64,000 nt of DNA from Caulobacter rhizosphaerae (GTDB taxonomy: Bacteria; Pseudomonadota; Alphaproteobacteria; Caulobacterales; Caulobacteraceae). Position 1 is the first letter of the stretch, and each line of letters begins with the position of its first letter. The stretch lies in contig NZ_CP048815.1 in assembly GCF_010977555.1 (NCBI RefSeq), forward strand, positions 3,960,501 through 4,024,500, in the 5' to 3' direction. The notes under the pieces are model-generated. The model searched no databases. It was not told where the DNA came from and saw only the letters and a list, made by a program, of their open reading frames with translations. Shown piece by piece: positions 33,099 to 42,424 of the stretch. A program made the translations under genes and the position numbers.

Positions 33099-34042
33099 AG
33101 CGCGCGCGATCGGCCCATGCGGTAGACGGTTTGGCCGGTCAGGTCGCGGAACTCCAGATCCAACTGTTCGGCGTCCAGCCTGAACGTCGCAAAGCCCGGC
33201 CGGGAGAGGCCGTAGCACGTGCCGTCGACCGCCTTGAGCGCATCCCTGGCCTCCGCGCCCGAGCCCGTGCAGACATAGTCGACGCGCCCGCGCCGTATGT
33301 GCTGCAAGCTGTGGTCATGGCCATTGAGATAGACTTGGACGCCATGAGCTTCGAGCAGCGGGGCGACCTGCTCGACGAGTTCGGCGCTGTCGCCATGCCC
33401 GCCCGAATAGACCGGATGGTGTCCCATGACGATCTTCCAGGGCGCGCGGGAGGCCTTCAGTTCGCGCGCGAGCCAGGCGATTTGCCTTGCGGCGTCCTGG
33501 CGCTCCACATGGCCGCGCGCCACCTGCTGCAGAATTTCGTCGTAGTTGCCCTCATCGACGATCGGTGAGCTGTCCATCACGAAGATGTCCAGAAGATTCG
33601 TTCCAAGTTCAGCGCCGCCGATCTTGAAATAGCGACTGGGCATCCGCCAGCGATGGCTGAGCGCCGAATAGTCGATCTGGGCCTGTGGGGCGCCGCGGTA
33701 GTCGTGATTGCCGAGCGCGACGTACCAGGGGGTTTGCAGAGCCGGCGCGGTATAGACGTCTTCGAACGAGCGTCGCCAATGCGGATCGGCCACCGACTTC
33801 ACCCCCGCCGGATAGAAGTTGTCTCCGGCCGATAGGACGAGTCGGCTCGCGATCTCTTCGGCCGTCTTCCCCATGGCTTGGGCGACCTGCCGCTGCGATT
33901 GCCGGCCTTCACGCCCCCAATCGCCAATGGCGACGAACGCGAACTCGCCGGCCTCTCGCGCCACCGCCGCCGTCGTCGGCCAAGCGGCGCTGGCCCCGAG
34001 GCCTTGCAGGAGCATCCGACGGTCGATGGGAGAGACGGGCAA
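33095..34042 (-). CDS. Tat-exported purple-acid-phosphatase-like metallophosphatase
   Basis: A 315-residue calcineurin-like phosphatase. The N-terminus DRRMLLQGLGASAAWPTTAAVA looks like a Tat signal, although the motif is short. The metal ligands appear in order: AIGDWG, LSAGDNFYPAG, ALGNHDYRG, VMGHHPVYSGG and LNGHDHSLQ. This set is that of tartrate-resistant/purple acid phosphatases with a di-metal centre. It is periplasmic and hydrolyses phosphomonoesters. Its stop codon overlaps, on the other strand, the stop of the receptor relic. Confidence 0.85.
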   Translation of the reverse strand: MPVSPIDRRMLLQGLGASAAWPTTAAVAREAGEFAFVAIGDWGREGRQSQRQVAQAMGKTAEEIASRLVLSAGDNFYPAGVKSVADPHWRRSFEDVYTAPALQTPWYVALGNHDYRGAPQAQIDYSALSHRWRMPSRYFKIGGAELGTNLLDIFVMDSSPIVDEGNYDEILQQVARGHVERQDAARQIAWLARELKASRAPWKIVMGHHPVYSGGHGDSAELVEQVAPLLEAHGVQVYLNGHDHSLQHIRRGRVDYVCTGSGAEARDALKAVDGTCYGLSRPGFATFRLDAEQLDLEFRDLTGQTVYRMGRSRAL

Positions 34043-34312
34043 TGTAATCTCCTGAACAATCGGCTTGGAGGATCCAGGCCCGTGCGTTCAGAGACGCCAC
34101 CGTATCAGCCGCACCTCATCGTTTCGCCCGGATCGAAGAATGCTGACGGCGCGAAATCCGAGACATGGTCCTTGCCGAGCCGCGGCTGTCAGCCCCGCGC
34201 TAGTCGCCGCCGTAGCCCGCCTCCAGCCAGCAGACGCTCAAGTCATCAGCTCGGCGAGAATGCGCCCTGACCGTACCCGATCAGGCGCTCAGATGGACTG
34301 TTTTGCGGACTC

Positions 34313-36295
34313 TCAGAATTCTTCCCAATCGCCGCTGCTGGGCTGGGCCGAGCCGGCGAAGGCGGCCAGCTTGGCCTGGGCGGTGCGGACCGGGTTGGCG
34401 CCGGGGCGACTGGCGGCGGTGGCCGGGGCGACGGCGGGCCGCGGGGCCGGACGGGTCACCTGGGTCGCCGGGGCGGCGCGGCGGGTGCTGGAGCGCACCG
34501 CGGCGCTGGCGCCGCTCACTTGAAAACGCCCGATCATCTGCATCAGGCCGTTGGCCTCGCCCTTCAGGGCGTGGCTGGCGGCGGTGGACTGCTCGACCAT
34601 GGCGGCGTTCTGCTGCACCGTCTGGTCCATCTGGTTGACGGCGGCGTTGACCTGGTTGAGGCCGGTGGCCTGTTCCGAGCCGGAGGCGGCGATCTCGCTG
34701 ACCAGGCCGTCGATCTCGCTGACCTTGCCGACGATGGCCTGCAGGGCCTCGCCCGTCTGGCCGACCATCGACACGCCCTGGCTGACCTGCTGCGACGAGG
34801 TCGAGATCAGGGTCTTGATCTCCTTGGCGGCGTCGGCCGAGCGCTGGGCCAAGGCCCGCACTTCCTGGGCGACGACGGCGAAGCCGCGGCCCGCGTCGCC
34901 GGCCCGGGCGGCCTCGACGCCGGCGTTCAAGGCCAGCAGGTTGGTCTGGAAGGCGATCTCATCGATGACGCCGATGATCTGGCTGATCGACTGCGACGAC
35001 TTCTCGATCTGGTTCATGGCGTCGACGGCGCCGCGCACCACCACGGCCGAGCGCTCGGCGTCCGAACGGGTGGAGGTGACGACGCGCGAGGCCTCGACGG
35101 CGCCGGCCGACGAGCGTTTCACCGTGGCGGTGATCTCGTCCAGGGCGGCGGCGGTCTCTTCCAGGCTGGCGGCCTGCTGCTCGCTGCGGCGCGACAGGTC
35201 GTCGGCGGCCGAGGCGATCTCGTCCGAGCCCGAACCGATGCTGTTGGCGGCGTGGACGATGGTGCGCATCGCCTCTTCCATCTGGGTGATGGCGCCGTTG
35301 AAGTCGCTCTGCAGGCGCTGGTAGGCCTGGGGGAAGGCGGCGTCGACACGATAGGTCAGGTCGCCGTCGGCCAGCCGGTTCAGGCCCGTGGCGATGTGCT
35401 CCATGACGAAGGCCTGCTCGCGGGCGGCGGCCTCGGCGGCCTCCTGGTTGCGGCGGCGTTCGGCCTCGGTTTCGGCGCTGGCGCGCTGCTGGGCGGCCTC
35501 GGCGGTGCGCAGGGCCAGGGCGTTGTCCTTGAACACCTGGACCGACCGGGCCATGGCGCCGACCTCGTCCTTGCGCTGGGCGCCGGCCACCTCGACGTCC
35601 ACCGAGCCCTGGGCCAGGACTTCCATGGTCTTGGAAAGACCAACCAAAGGCTTGGCGATCTTTCGTGAACCGATCCACAGGGCGTAGGCCAGGGCCGCGG
35701 CGGCCGACAGTAGACCGAAGGTGATGGTGATCAGCGAACTTCTGGCCGCCTCGCGCTTGGATCGGGTGACCAGGACCTCAGTTTCGGCGTTATGCCGGTC
35801 GATCCAGGCGGCGGTGTCCTTGGTCAACGCCACCATCTGCGGGTCGATCGAGTCCATCATCGCCACGGCCGCTTCGTCGATATTCTGCAGACCCATGTCC
35901 GCGCCTTGCCGGGCGCTGTCGTGGATCGTCTTGAAGCGCGTCTTGAGCCCCATGATTTCGGCGGCGCTAGAAGGATCAGCGGCCATGGCCTTGTCGAGAT
36001 AGCCGTTACCTTTGCGGAAGGCCTCGTCGAGCGCCTCGGAAGCTTGATGGGCGTTCTGCGAGGCGCCGTCATTGGCGACGGCGCGATAGGCCGAGTAGCC
36101 GATCGTGGCGACCTGTCGGCTGAAGCGAGCCACCGCCAGTTCGGTCGGCGCGCGCTCTTCGACCAAAATCTCCTGGGATTTTTCGATCCTGCTGGCCTGC
36201 CACGTTCCCATGGCGACGCTCGCCAGCGCAACCAGCGCCAGGACAATGGCCGGCAGCATGACCTTGGCGGAGATCTTCAGGTCGTCGAGGCGCAT
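34313..36295 (-). CDS. Methyl-accepting chemotaxis protein
   Basis: A 660-residue chemoreceptor. Helix 1 lies at about residues 12-32 ([21 protein letters not shown]), the periplasmic four-helix sensor follows, helix 2 at about 190-210 ([21 protein letters not shown]), HAMP ([22 protein letters not shown]), a second HAMP-like part ([15 protein letters not shown]) and the signalling hairpin tip [47 protein letters not shown], shown here only as a landmark. The C-terminus ends DWEEF, the tether for CheR/CheB. The start is ATG 36295. The ligand is unknown. Confidence 0.93.
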   Translation of the reverse strand: MRLDDLKISAKVMLPAIVLALVALASVAMGTWQASRIEKSQEILVEERAPTELAVARFSRQVATIGYSAYRAVANDGASQNAHQASEALDEAFRKGNGYLDKAMAADPSSAAEIMGLKTRFKTIHDSARQGADMGLQNIDEAAVAMMDSIDPQMVALTKDTAAWIDRHNAETEVLVTRSKREAARSSLITITFGLLSAAAALAYALWIGSRKIAKPLVGLSKTMEVLAQGSVDVEVAGAQRKDEVGAMARSVQVFKDNALALRTAEAAQQRASAETEAERRRNQEAAEAAAREQAFVMEHIATGLNRLADGDLTYRVDAAFPQAYQRLQSDFNGAITQMEEAMRTIVHAANSIGSGSDEIASAADDLSRRSEQQAASLEETAAALDEITATVKRSSAGAVEASRVVTSTRSDAERSAVVVRGAVDAMNQIEKSSQSISQIIGVIDEIAFQTNLLALNAGVEAARAGDAGRGFAVVAQEVRALAQRSADAAKEIKTLISTSSQQVSQGVSMVGQTGEALQAIVGKVSEIDGLVSEIAASGSEQATGLNQVNAAVNQMDQTVQQNAAMVEQSTAASHALKGEANGLMQMIGRFQVSGASAAVRSSTRRAAPATQVTRPAPRPAVAPATAASRPGANPVRTAQAKLAAFAGSAQPSSGDWEEF

Positions 36296-36637
36296 GGCGG
36301 TTCTCAAAACTTTTGCGCCCACAAAAAAGTCGGCGGTTCGACAATTGTCTCCGAACGCTGAAGCCCAGATTAACCGTCGCCCTGGCGGGTCCAGATCGCG
36401 ATGCGCTATTTTGGCGCAGACATGCGGCGTCCGCCGTCGCCCCTCACTTGCACGCTCAATGACGGTGTTCTGGCGGTTGGGCGCCACTAACGGACTCTCG
36501 GGTCGCGCCAGAAACACGACCTTCGGCCGGGCTCTCCAAAGGCGATGACCGACCCTGAGCGATGGGGTGGACGCCCCCCGACGGCATCGATGTGCCAAAG
36601 TGGAGGTGTTGAAAACACCACTGCAAAGGAGGCGTCC

Positions 36638-37663
36638 GTGGAAGAAGTTATCACAATCGGGCTCGACTTGGCCAAGTCGGTCTTTCAGGCGCATGGCGCT
36701 GATCGGGCCGGCGGCGTGGTCTTCCGCAAGAAGCTGCGACGAGATCAGATGCTGGCGTTCTTCGCCAGCCAGCCACGCTGCCTGGTGGCGATGGAGGCCT
36801 GCGCCAGCGCCCACTACTGGGCCCGTGAGATCGGCGCCTTGGGCCACGAGATCCGCCTGATCCCGCCGGCCTATGTGAAGCCGTTTGTGAAGCGGCAGAA
36901 GAACGACATGGCCGATGCCGAGGCCATTTGCGAGGCGGCGCAGCGGCCGACGATGCGGTTCGTCACGCCAAAGAGCGCGGAGGCTCAGGGCTCGGCCGTG
37001 GTGTTCCGCACACGCGATCTGCTGGTCAGGCAGCGCACCCAGTTGATCAATGCGCTGCGAGGTCATCTGGCGGAGTTTGGCTTCGTGGTCCGGCAAGGCG
37101 CGGCGCACGCCGCTAGGCTGATGGACGTGGTCAACGACCCCAGCGCCGATCTGCCCGCCCAGGCGCGGCCGGTGCTGGCCATCATCACCGAGAGCCTGCA
37201 AGCCCTGCAGGGCCAGATCGCTCAACTGGATGCTGAGATCGCCGCGCGGGCCAAGCGCGATCCCGTCGCCAGACGGCTGATGACCATCCCTGGCGTTGGG
37301 CCCGTCGTCGCCACCGCGCTGGTGGCGCTGGCGCCGGCCGCCAGCACCTTCAAGCGCGGGCGTGACTTCGCCGCCTGGGTGGGCCTCACGCCACGCCAGC
37401 ATTCCAGCGGCGGCAAGGAGCGACTGGGGCGAACCAGCAAGATGGGCGAGCGCAGTCTGCGACGGCTGCTGATCCTGGGCGCCAGCGCCGCGGCCAGGGT
37501 CTCGGGCCGCGATCGCGCACCTTCCAACCCATGGCTGGAGAGCATGCTGGCCCGAAAGCCACGGATGCTGGTCACCATCGCATTGGCCAACAAGATGGCG
37601 AGGATCGTCTGGGCGCTGATGGCGCACGGAGGAACCTACAGAGCTCCGGCCATGGCGGTCTAA
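36638..37663 (+). CDS. IS110-family transposase (DEDD)
   Basis: A 341-residue transposase starting at GTG 36638, seven bases after AAAGGAGG. The N-terminal RuvC-like DEDD domain shows [33 protein letters not shown] and [10 protein letters not shown]. The C-terminal Tnp20 domain shows [20 protein letters not shown] and [21 protein letters not shown] with the conserved Ser. Full length, no frame shift. The family uses an RNA guide made from the element's own non-coding end. Confidence 0.92.
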   Translation: MEEVITIGLDLAKSVFQAHGADRAGGVVFRKKLRRDQMLAFFASQPRCLVAMEACASAHYWAREIGALGHEIRLIPPAYVKPFVKRQKNDMADAEAICEAAQRPTMRFVTPKSAEAQGSAVVFRTRDLLVRQRTQLINALRGHLAEFGFVVRQGAAHAARLMDVVNDPSADLPAQARPVLAIITESLQALQGQIAQLDAEIAARAKRDPVARRLMTIPGVGPVVATALVALAPAASTFKRGRDFAAWVGLTPRQHSSGGKERLGRTSKMGERSLRRLLILGASAAARVSGRDRAPSNPWLESMLARKPRMLVTIALANKMARIVWALMAHGGTYRAPAMAV

Positions 37664-37908
37664 CCGCCAGGGTCTGAGGCGTCGGAGAGGCGAAGGTCAG
37701 ACGAGAGGTATGGCGCAACGGTCAGAAGACGGGGTCGGGAAAACCAGTGAAAATGTCCGAGCGCCTCGAGCGCGCCTGAGCGGTCTGGACCCGATCCGCG
37801 ATCTCCATACAGGCCAGCGGCGTGTGAACAGCCGCATCAACAGGCCGGACACACGGAAGCGCCTGAACCGACCGCGTCAGAAATCTCGAAAAACCACTTG
37901 CTTCGACC
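37664..37908 (+). ncRNA. Candidate bridge/seeker RNA region of the IS110 element
   Basis: 245 non-coding bases lie between the transposase stop and the right inverted repeat. In the IS1111 branch the guide RNA is read from this downstream end. No protein frame of note is present. I have not folded the RNA; the placement is the main evidence. Confidence 0.45.
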
Positions 37909-38013
37909 GGGGCGTCCACACACGGACGTTGGCAAGATCATCTCTTTGCAGTGGGCCAGTTGGCGCCACTGCCGCTAGGTCATATCCAGCTAGACCACTT
38001 CGGGGGATGTTCA

Positions 38014-38502
38014 ATGTTGTTGGCTTTCGGGTTGGCTTTGACCATGGCGGGAGCCGCTTCCGACATTTACCCCATCGGCACTGTCGAACCGGCGTGCAAA
38101 CCCGCGATCAATGTCACGCCCAAAGGTACAATGACTCGCGCACTGGGCTGCTTATTCGCCGCCTTCGGCGCGACAGACCCACAGAGCCCGACGTTCGAAG
38201 CCGATTTGAGGAAAAATTGGATAACGAAGGTGGGTCGCGCTCACGTCCAGGGAGCTAGTGAAGAGCTCTTGAACACGTGGTCCAACGACCCACGGACTGG
38301 GATGTTCAATCGAGCCGATTTCGCACCGCTTCGACTTGAGAACATGAGTATGCAGATTTCGGATAGCGGGAATTTCTTGTTCAATGGCGATCTAATTTCC
38401 AGGGAAGGCACCGGCCTGGTGCGGCATCCATTATCCGGCGAGTACACCATATTTCGCGGATCATGGATGATGGTGCGCTTTGACATTGGTGCCGCCAAGT
38501 AG
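38014..38502 (+). CDS. Secreted hypothetical protein
   Basis: A 162-residue protein of unknown family. ATG 38014, with CGGGGGA upstream, begins MLLAFGLALTMAGAASDIYP, a probable signal peptide. The mature part has two Cys (EPACKP, GCLF) that could form a disulfide, and a C-terminal beta-rich stretch (FLFNGDLISREGTGL, YTIFRGSWMMVRFDIG). Base use is less GC-rich than the neighbouring genes (many ATG/AAT/TTG codons), suggesting recent arrival with the mobile region. It follows the IS element by about 95 bases. Confidence 0.5.
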   Translation: MLLAFGLALTMAGAASDIYPIGTVEPACKPAINVTPKGTMTRALGCLFAAFGATDPQSPTFEADLRKNWITKVGRAHVQGASEELLNTWSNDPRTGMFNRADFAPLRLENMSMQISDSGNFLFNGDLISREGTGLVRHPLSGEYTIFRGSWMMVRFDIGAAK

Positions 38503-38577
38503 CGTTCCGACACTTCTAACACTGGCAACAACGTTCGCTTTCCACCCTTCTCAGCCACTCCGAAGTTCTGCATCGCC

Positions 38578-38633
38578 GGCCGGGTTGCGCCAGTAGCCGA
38601 CCTTGGGCTCGTTCCGGACTCCAGACATTCAGC
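38578..38633. repeat. 56-bp dispersed repeat, copy B
   Basis: GGCCGGGttGCGCCAgTAGC, CCTTGGG, ACTCC and GACATTCAGC are shared in order and spacing with copy C at 38927-38982. It lies after the secreted hypothetical gene, outside coding sequence. Confidence 0.6.
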
Positions 38634-38696
38634 AACAGGGCTGATGACCAAGGTCGAACCCGGCATGCGTTGTTGCCGACACGCTGAGGATGTAAC

Positions 38697-38891
38697 GTGA
38701 CGGCTGATGACACCGAGGGACCGAAGATGTTTCCGCTGTGGGTGTATGCTGCTGTCGCGCTAACGATCGCCATCGTGGCATTCGCTCTGGCGCAGTGGGT
38801 GCCGGGACTCGGCGCGATATTCGTCGCTGGCGCGTCGACGTCGTGGGTAGCCTATTCGGCATATCGAGGAGCAAGGGCGCGACAGCGGTAG
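38697..38891 (+). CDS. Small membrane protein
   Basis: A 64-residue protein starting at GTG 38697 after GAGGA at good spacing. Two hydrophobic stretches, FPLWVYAAVALTIAIVAFALAQ and GLGAIFVAGASTSWVAYSAY, suggest a two-helix inner-membrane peptide with a basic tail (RGARARQR). I recognise no family. It is flanked on both sides by copies of the 56-bp repeat, so it may be a cargo gene of a repeat-bounded segment. Confidence 0.4.
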   Translation: MTADDTEGPKMFPLWVYAAVALTIAIVAFALAQWVPGLGAIFVAGASTSWVAYSAYRGARARQR

Positions 38892-38926
38892 CTGGTCCGG
38901 CTTCCCCCGTCGGCGTGTCCTATTCA

Positions 38927-38982
38927 GGCCGGGCCGCGCCAATAGCTTCCCTTGGGTCTGCGCCAGACTCCGGACATTCAGT
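38927..38982. repeat. 56-bp dispersed repeat, copy C
   Basis: Same length and end sequences as copy B (GGCCGGG...GACATTCAG), roughly 75 percent identical by eye. It is in direct orientation with copy B, so the pair brackets the small membrane gene. Confidence 0.6.
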
Positions 38983-39293
38983 CAGCCGGCGCTGACGGCG
39001 AAGTCCGACCGAGGCTGTGTGAAAACACGGGGCTGAACCCTTCCACGAAGGAAAGCTTTCATGTCCCGATCCGCCGCCATGAGCGACAGAGCGCCAGATC
39101 GGCGCCGAGAGCAGCAGGCTCCGGATCATCGGCGTTCCGCGGGGCGAAGCGCCGCTCAGGGTTCGCGAGCAGTGGGCGGGGCGGGGCTGCCAACCTCTGG
39201 AGACCTGGGCCTGCAACCTAACGGGAGACCGTGTTCTAAGCGGACCGCCACCGCTGTCGCTTGAACAGTTCGAGGTGGGGCGTCGCCGGCGCT
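38983..39293. other. Intergenic stretch in the mobile region
   Basis: About 310 bases with no gene I can support. It contains CTGTGTGAAAACACGG at 39015-39030, a phrase that resembles the ends of some insertion sequences, but no transposase fragment or partner end is nearby. Confidence 0.35.
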
Positions 39294-39830
39294 TTACCGC
39301 AGAGCCGCGGCCAATTCTTGGACCTCCGAGGCAGAGTGCATGCCGCCCCTCTTGGGCTGTTCCGGGAAGACGATGGGCCCGACAGACAGGATGTGCCACC
39401 GACTTTTGCCGATAGGACGTTCTTGGCAAGGGATCCTGTGCGCACCACCGTCGAAGTCGATGTCAACTCCGCTGGCTCGGGCGCAAGCATCCTGCACGGC
39501 CGCCCAGGTATCGATAGGCTTTAGCGCGGCAGGGAGTCCTGCAATCTTGATCCGACCAAGGATATCGCCGCTACATTCCGTGGAAATGCAAAGCGCGCGC
39601 CTAAGATAGACTTCGAGCTGGCGACGCGCGTCGTCGGCACCGGGTGCCTGGAAGCCGTCGGGCGGGCAAGTCGCGGAAACCGTGGCGCCGCCCTCGATGA
39701 GGAGGCTGACGTGCGATGTACGGGCGCACTCGCCGTTAGCGGCGTCGAGCGCCTCTGCCGGAGCATGTAATATATTTGTGCCCGCGATCTTCACCACCAC
39801 AGGTGCGGCATCCAGTTGGCCGCATCCCAT
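39294..39830 (-). CDS. Hypothetical protein of the mobile region
   Basis: A 178-residue protein if started at ATG 39830 (MGCGQLDAAPVVV); an ATG at 39854 is also open. It has several Cys (CARTSH, ATCPPDG, CISTECSG, CQERP), a possible helical middle part and no motif I recognise. Its 5' end overlaps the truncated CopG-like gene in another frame, which suggests that recombination brought the two together. Function unknown; it may not be expressed. Confidence 0.35.
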   Translation of the reverse strand: MGCGQLDAAPVVVKIAGTNILHAPAEALDAANGECARTSHVSLLIEGGATVSATCPPDGFQAPGADDARRQLEVYLRRALCISTECSGDILGRIKIAGLPAALKPIDTWAAVQDACARASGVDIDFDGGAHRIPCQERPIGKSRWHILSVGPIVFPEQPKRGGMHSASEVQELAAALR

Positions 39831-40137
39831 GTGAGTGTCCAGCCGCCTGATCATCGGACGAATTCATCGACGGCGCATTGCGCAACCAGGTCCGCACGAA
39901 CAACGCCACCGCCTCGTTCGAGATCGTCACGTCCCTTTCCAGTCGCTCGATCTGCCGACTCATCCGGTCCAGGCGCCGGGTCACCGCCGCTTCGGTCGCC
40001 TCGGCGCTGTCCGGCGACAGGTAGCTCGCCAGGGCCGCGACCATGATCTCGGACTTGGATCGTCGGGTTCGCCGAGCGGTCTCATCGAGGACTCGGGCGA
40101 CCTCGCCGGGCAGGAAGACCTTGGCCTGAATCTTCAT
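39736..40137 (-). pseudogene. CopG-like conjugation accessory protein with replaced C-terminus
   Basis: Residues 1-88 are a typical ribbon-helix-helix protein of conjugation loci: MKIQAKVFLPGEVARVLDETARRTRRSKSEIMVAALASYL, then TRRLDRMSRQIERLERDVTISNEAVALFVRTWL. Relatives continue with a conserved helical tail; here the frame runs into unrelated Cys/Arg-rich sequence (GCRTCGGEDRGHKYITCSG). The break is near codon 90. In intact elements this gene lies between TraG and the TrbB ATPase; no trb gene follows here. Confidence 0.65.
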
Positions 40138-40147
40138 CGCCCCGACC

Positions 40148-41381
40148 TCACAGCGGGATGCCGTCGTCGGGATCGAGCGCCGCCTGGCGCGCCGCGCTCC
40201 TGAATCGGCGCTGCACTTCGGCGGCCTGCTGAGCTTCGTCCCCCTCTCCCTCCAGGTCGAGATCGACCCGCGGTTCCGGCGTCGGCGTGGGCTTCGGCTC
40301 CTGGCTCGCCAGCTCGGGCTCGATCCGATGACCGCCTTCGTCGGCGGTCGCCGCCCGATTGGCGCCGGCGCCGAGATCAGTCGACAGAACCGCAGCCCAA
40401 TCTCCGCTTCTATTCGCGACGGGCAGACGCGTTCGACCGACGGGTGGCGGCGCCACCCTGTCCGCTAGGCGCCGGTCCAGATAATAGCGCACCTTCCGCG
40501 CCCGGATGGGCGGCGCCCCCGACACCTGAACCACCTCCTCGTCCGGCGGCAGTTGCATCACCTCGCCCGGCGTCAGCAGCGGTCGCGCCGTTTCCTGGCG
40601 ACTGACCATCAGATGACTGAGCCAGGGCGACAGCCGGTTTCCGGCGTAATTCTTCATGGCCCGCAGCTCGGTGGCGGTGCCCAGGCTGTCGCTGATCCGG
40701 CGCGCGGTGCGCTCGTCATTGGTCGAGAACGCGACGCGGACATGGCAGTTGTCGAGGATGGCGTTGTTGGCGCCATAAGCCGCCTCGATCTGGTTGAGGC
40801 TCTGGACGATCAGGAATGCCTTGATCCGATAGCCAGCCATGAAGGCCAGGGCCTCTTCAAAAAACTGCATTCGACCCAGCGCCCGGAACTCGTCGAACAT
40901 GAGCAGGAACCGGCGCCGTGTTCGTGCGGCCTCCAGGTCTTCCGTCAATCTTCGGCCGATCTGGTTGAGGATCAGGCGGATCAGCGGCTTGGTGCGGCTG
41001 ATGTCGGACGGCGGCACGACCAGATACAGGCTGACGGGCTGGTCGGCCTCGACGAGGTCGGCGATACGCCAATCGCAGCGACTGGTGACCTCGGCCACCA
41101 CTGGATCCCTGTAGAGGCCCAGGAAGCTCATCGCCGTGGACAGGACGCCCGAGCGCTCATTGTCGCTCTTGTTGAGCAGCTCGCGCGCGGCGCTGGCGAC
41201 CACCGGGTGGACCCGGTCGCCCAGGTGCCTGGTGGTCATCATGGCGCGAAGGGTGGCTTCGATCGTCCGCTGGGGATCGGCCAGGAAATTGGCGACGCCG
41301 GTCAGGGTCTTGTCGGCTTCCGCGTAGAGCACGTGCAGGATCACGCCGACCAGCAGGCTGTGGCTGGTCTTCTCCCAATGG
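40148..41381 (-). pseudogene. traG: C-terminal part of TraG/VirD4 coupling protein
   Basis: About 410 codons align to the second half of conjugal coupling proteins: HWEKTSHSLLVGVILHVLYA, ASAARELLNKSDNERSGVLS, YLVVPPSDISRTKPLIRLIL, Walker B FLLMFDEFRALG, GYRIKAFLIVQSLNQIEAAYG and LSPWLSHLMVSRQETARPLL. The Walker A half and membrane helices are missing. The frame goes on upstream to 41740, but from about 41385 it is hairpin-rich, low-information sequence. So the gene is a relic of an integrative conjugative element. Confidence 0.8.
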
Positions 41382-41384
41382 TTT

Positions 41385-41760
41385 CGCCGCTCCAGCGCCC
41401 CTTCGGGGGTGCAAGCGGAGGGGCGGCTTCGCGGGGACCCGGCTGCAGGGCCTTGCCTGCCCGTGCGACCCGACTGTCCCGTCCGGGCCCGAAGCTGGGC
41501 GGAAGCCGATCCGAAGCGCGCCGGGGGCGGAGCCCCAAGCCCCGCGGCCAGCGGCCGCCTCTTCGCAAGATGAAGCCTGCACAGGAGCCCGCGCCAAGCG
41601 CGTGGCGGGAGGCGGCGTCGAGCGGCCGGCGGCAGGCCAAAGCCTGCCCGCCAGGCGTCGCGCCCGCAGGAGCGGCGAAAGCCGCGGGACCGAGCGTGAC
41701 CGCCGGCCGCTCTCCCGTCCGGGTGAAGCCGGCCGCGCAAGCGGCCGGCGAGAACCCTTG
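41385..41760. other. Hairpin-dense GC-rich segment, possible structured RNA
   Basis: Short perfect stems with stable tetraloops follow each other: CCCC-TTCG-GGGG (41398-41409), GGGGC-GGA-GCCCC (41524-41536), GCGGCC-AGC-GGCCGC (41544-41558), GGCAGGC-CAAA-GCCTGCC (41631-41648), GCGGC-GAAA-GCCGC (41672-41685) and GCCGGCCGC-GCAA-GCGGCCGGC (41728-41749). A long-range pair of 13 bases (41620-41632 with 41700-41712) encloses two of them. It starts where TraG homology ends. No convincing protein. Confidence 0.5.
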
Positions 41761-42031
41761 GCCGCGTCGCCGGCGCGCCGGATCGGTGCAGGGGCGCTCG
41801 ACGCCTTGGCCCGGCCCGATGGCGAGGTCGGCCAGGCGGGGCGTCATTCCGCCCGGTTGTCTTTGCTTGCCTTTGTCGCCGCCGCCAAGGGGCGCGATTG
41901 CGGGCGGGCGCGGCCCGACGATAGTGCCGTCATGGGCCCGCCGAGCGAAATTTATTGGCGTCTCGCCACTGTCCCCCACGCCCGTCCCGTTCGTCTCAGG
42001 GGCGGTGACCTTCTTCGCGCCGGCCCCGACC

Positions 42032-42424
42032 ATGCCCGGCCTTGACCGCGTCGCCGCCCGCCCACGTCCCGAGGACTGGGCCGAGGACGATCCGCTGCGG
42101 CTGGAGGAGGCCGTGGCGATCTTCGCCGGCAGGCTGCCGATCACGGTGGCCCTGCTGCGCAACGAGATCGCCAAGGGACGGCTCGTCCCGGCCAAGGTCG
42201 CCGGGAAGTATTTCGTCACGCCGCTTCAGCTTCGCGAGCTCTTTCGCCCATGCCCCGCTCCGCCAAAGGTCCCCGGCTCTATCTGCGCAAGGCCCGCCGC
42301 GATCCGCGCACCGGCCGCGCCTTGCCCGACACCTATTTCATCCGTGACGGCCAGACTGAACTTGGCACGGGCTGCGGTCCTGGCCAGCTCGCGCAGGCCG
42401 AAGCCCAACTCCTCGACTACCTGA
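42032..42424 (+). CDS. Excisionase-like small DNA-binding protein
   Basis: The N-terminal 70 residues (DPLRLEEAVAIFAGRLPITVALLRNEIAKGRLVPAKVAGKYFVTPLQLRELF) form a MerR/Xis-like helix-turn-helix with wing, typical of the partner encoded just before tyrosine integrases. The frame then runs 175 bases into the integrase gene, where the sequence is Pro/Ala-rich and probably only a tail. ATG 42032 was chosen because the DNA before it is the hairpin-rich stretch. It would steer the integrase towards excision. Confidence 0.6.
   Translation: MPGLDRVAARPRPEDWAEDDPLRLEEAVAIFAGRLPITVALLRNEIAKGRLVPAKVAGKYFVTPLQLRELFRPCPAPPKVPGSICARPAAIRAPAAPCPTPISSVTARLNLARAAVLASSRRPKPNSSTT

Larger units (their letters stand above)
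36567..37919 (+). mobile_element. IS110-family insertion sequence, IS1111-like
   Basis: The transposase gene is enclosed by perfect 11-bp inverted repeats GTGGACGCCCC (36567-36577) and GGGGCGTCCAC (37909-37919). Sub-terminal inverted repeats of this size and a long non-coding stretch after the transposase mark the IS1111 branch of the IS110 family. The true ends lie a few bases outside the repeats and cannot be fixed without an empty site. It sits between the chemoreceptor promoter and the orphan gene at 38014, at the left of the mobile region. Confidence 0.75.

Noticed and set aside
36296..37627. N-terminal extension of the chemoreceptor frame across the IS element
   Set aside because: The extra 444 codons are antisense to the transposase; the receptor has a normal N-terminus at 36295.
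39015..39030. CTGTGTGAAAACACGG as an insertion sequence end
   Set aside because: Resembles known IS termini only loosely; no second end and no transposase remnant nearby.
40553..42031. Long plus-strand open frame running from within TraG through the hairpin region into the excisionase-like gene
   Set aside because: Up to 41381 it is opposite TraG, and from there to 42031 it is Pro/Ala/Arg/Gly-rich without motifs. Only the part from 42032 resembles a protein.
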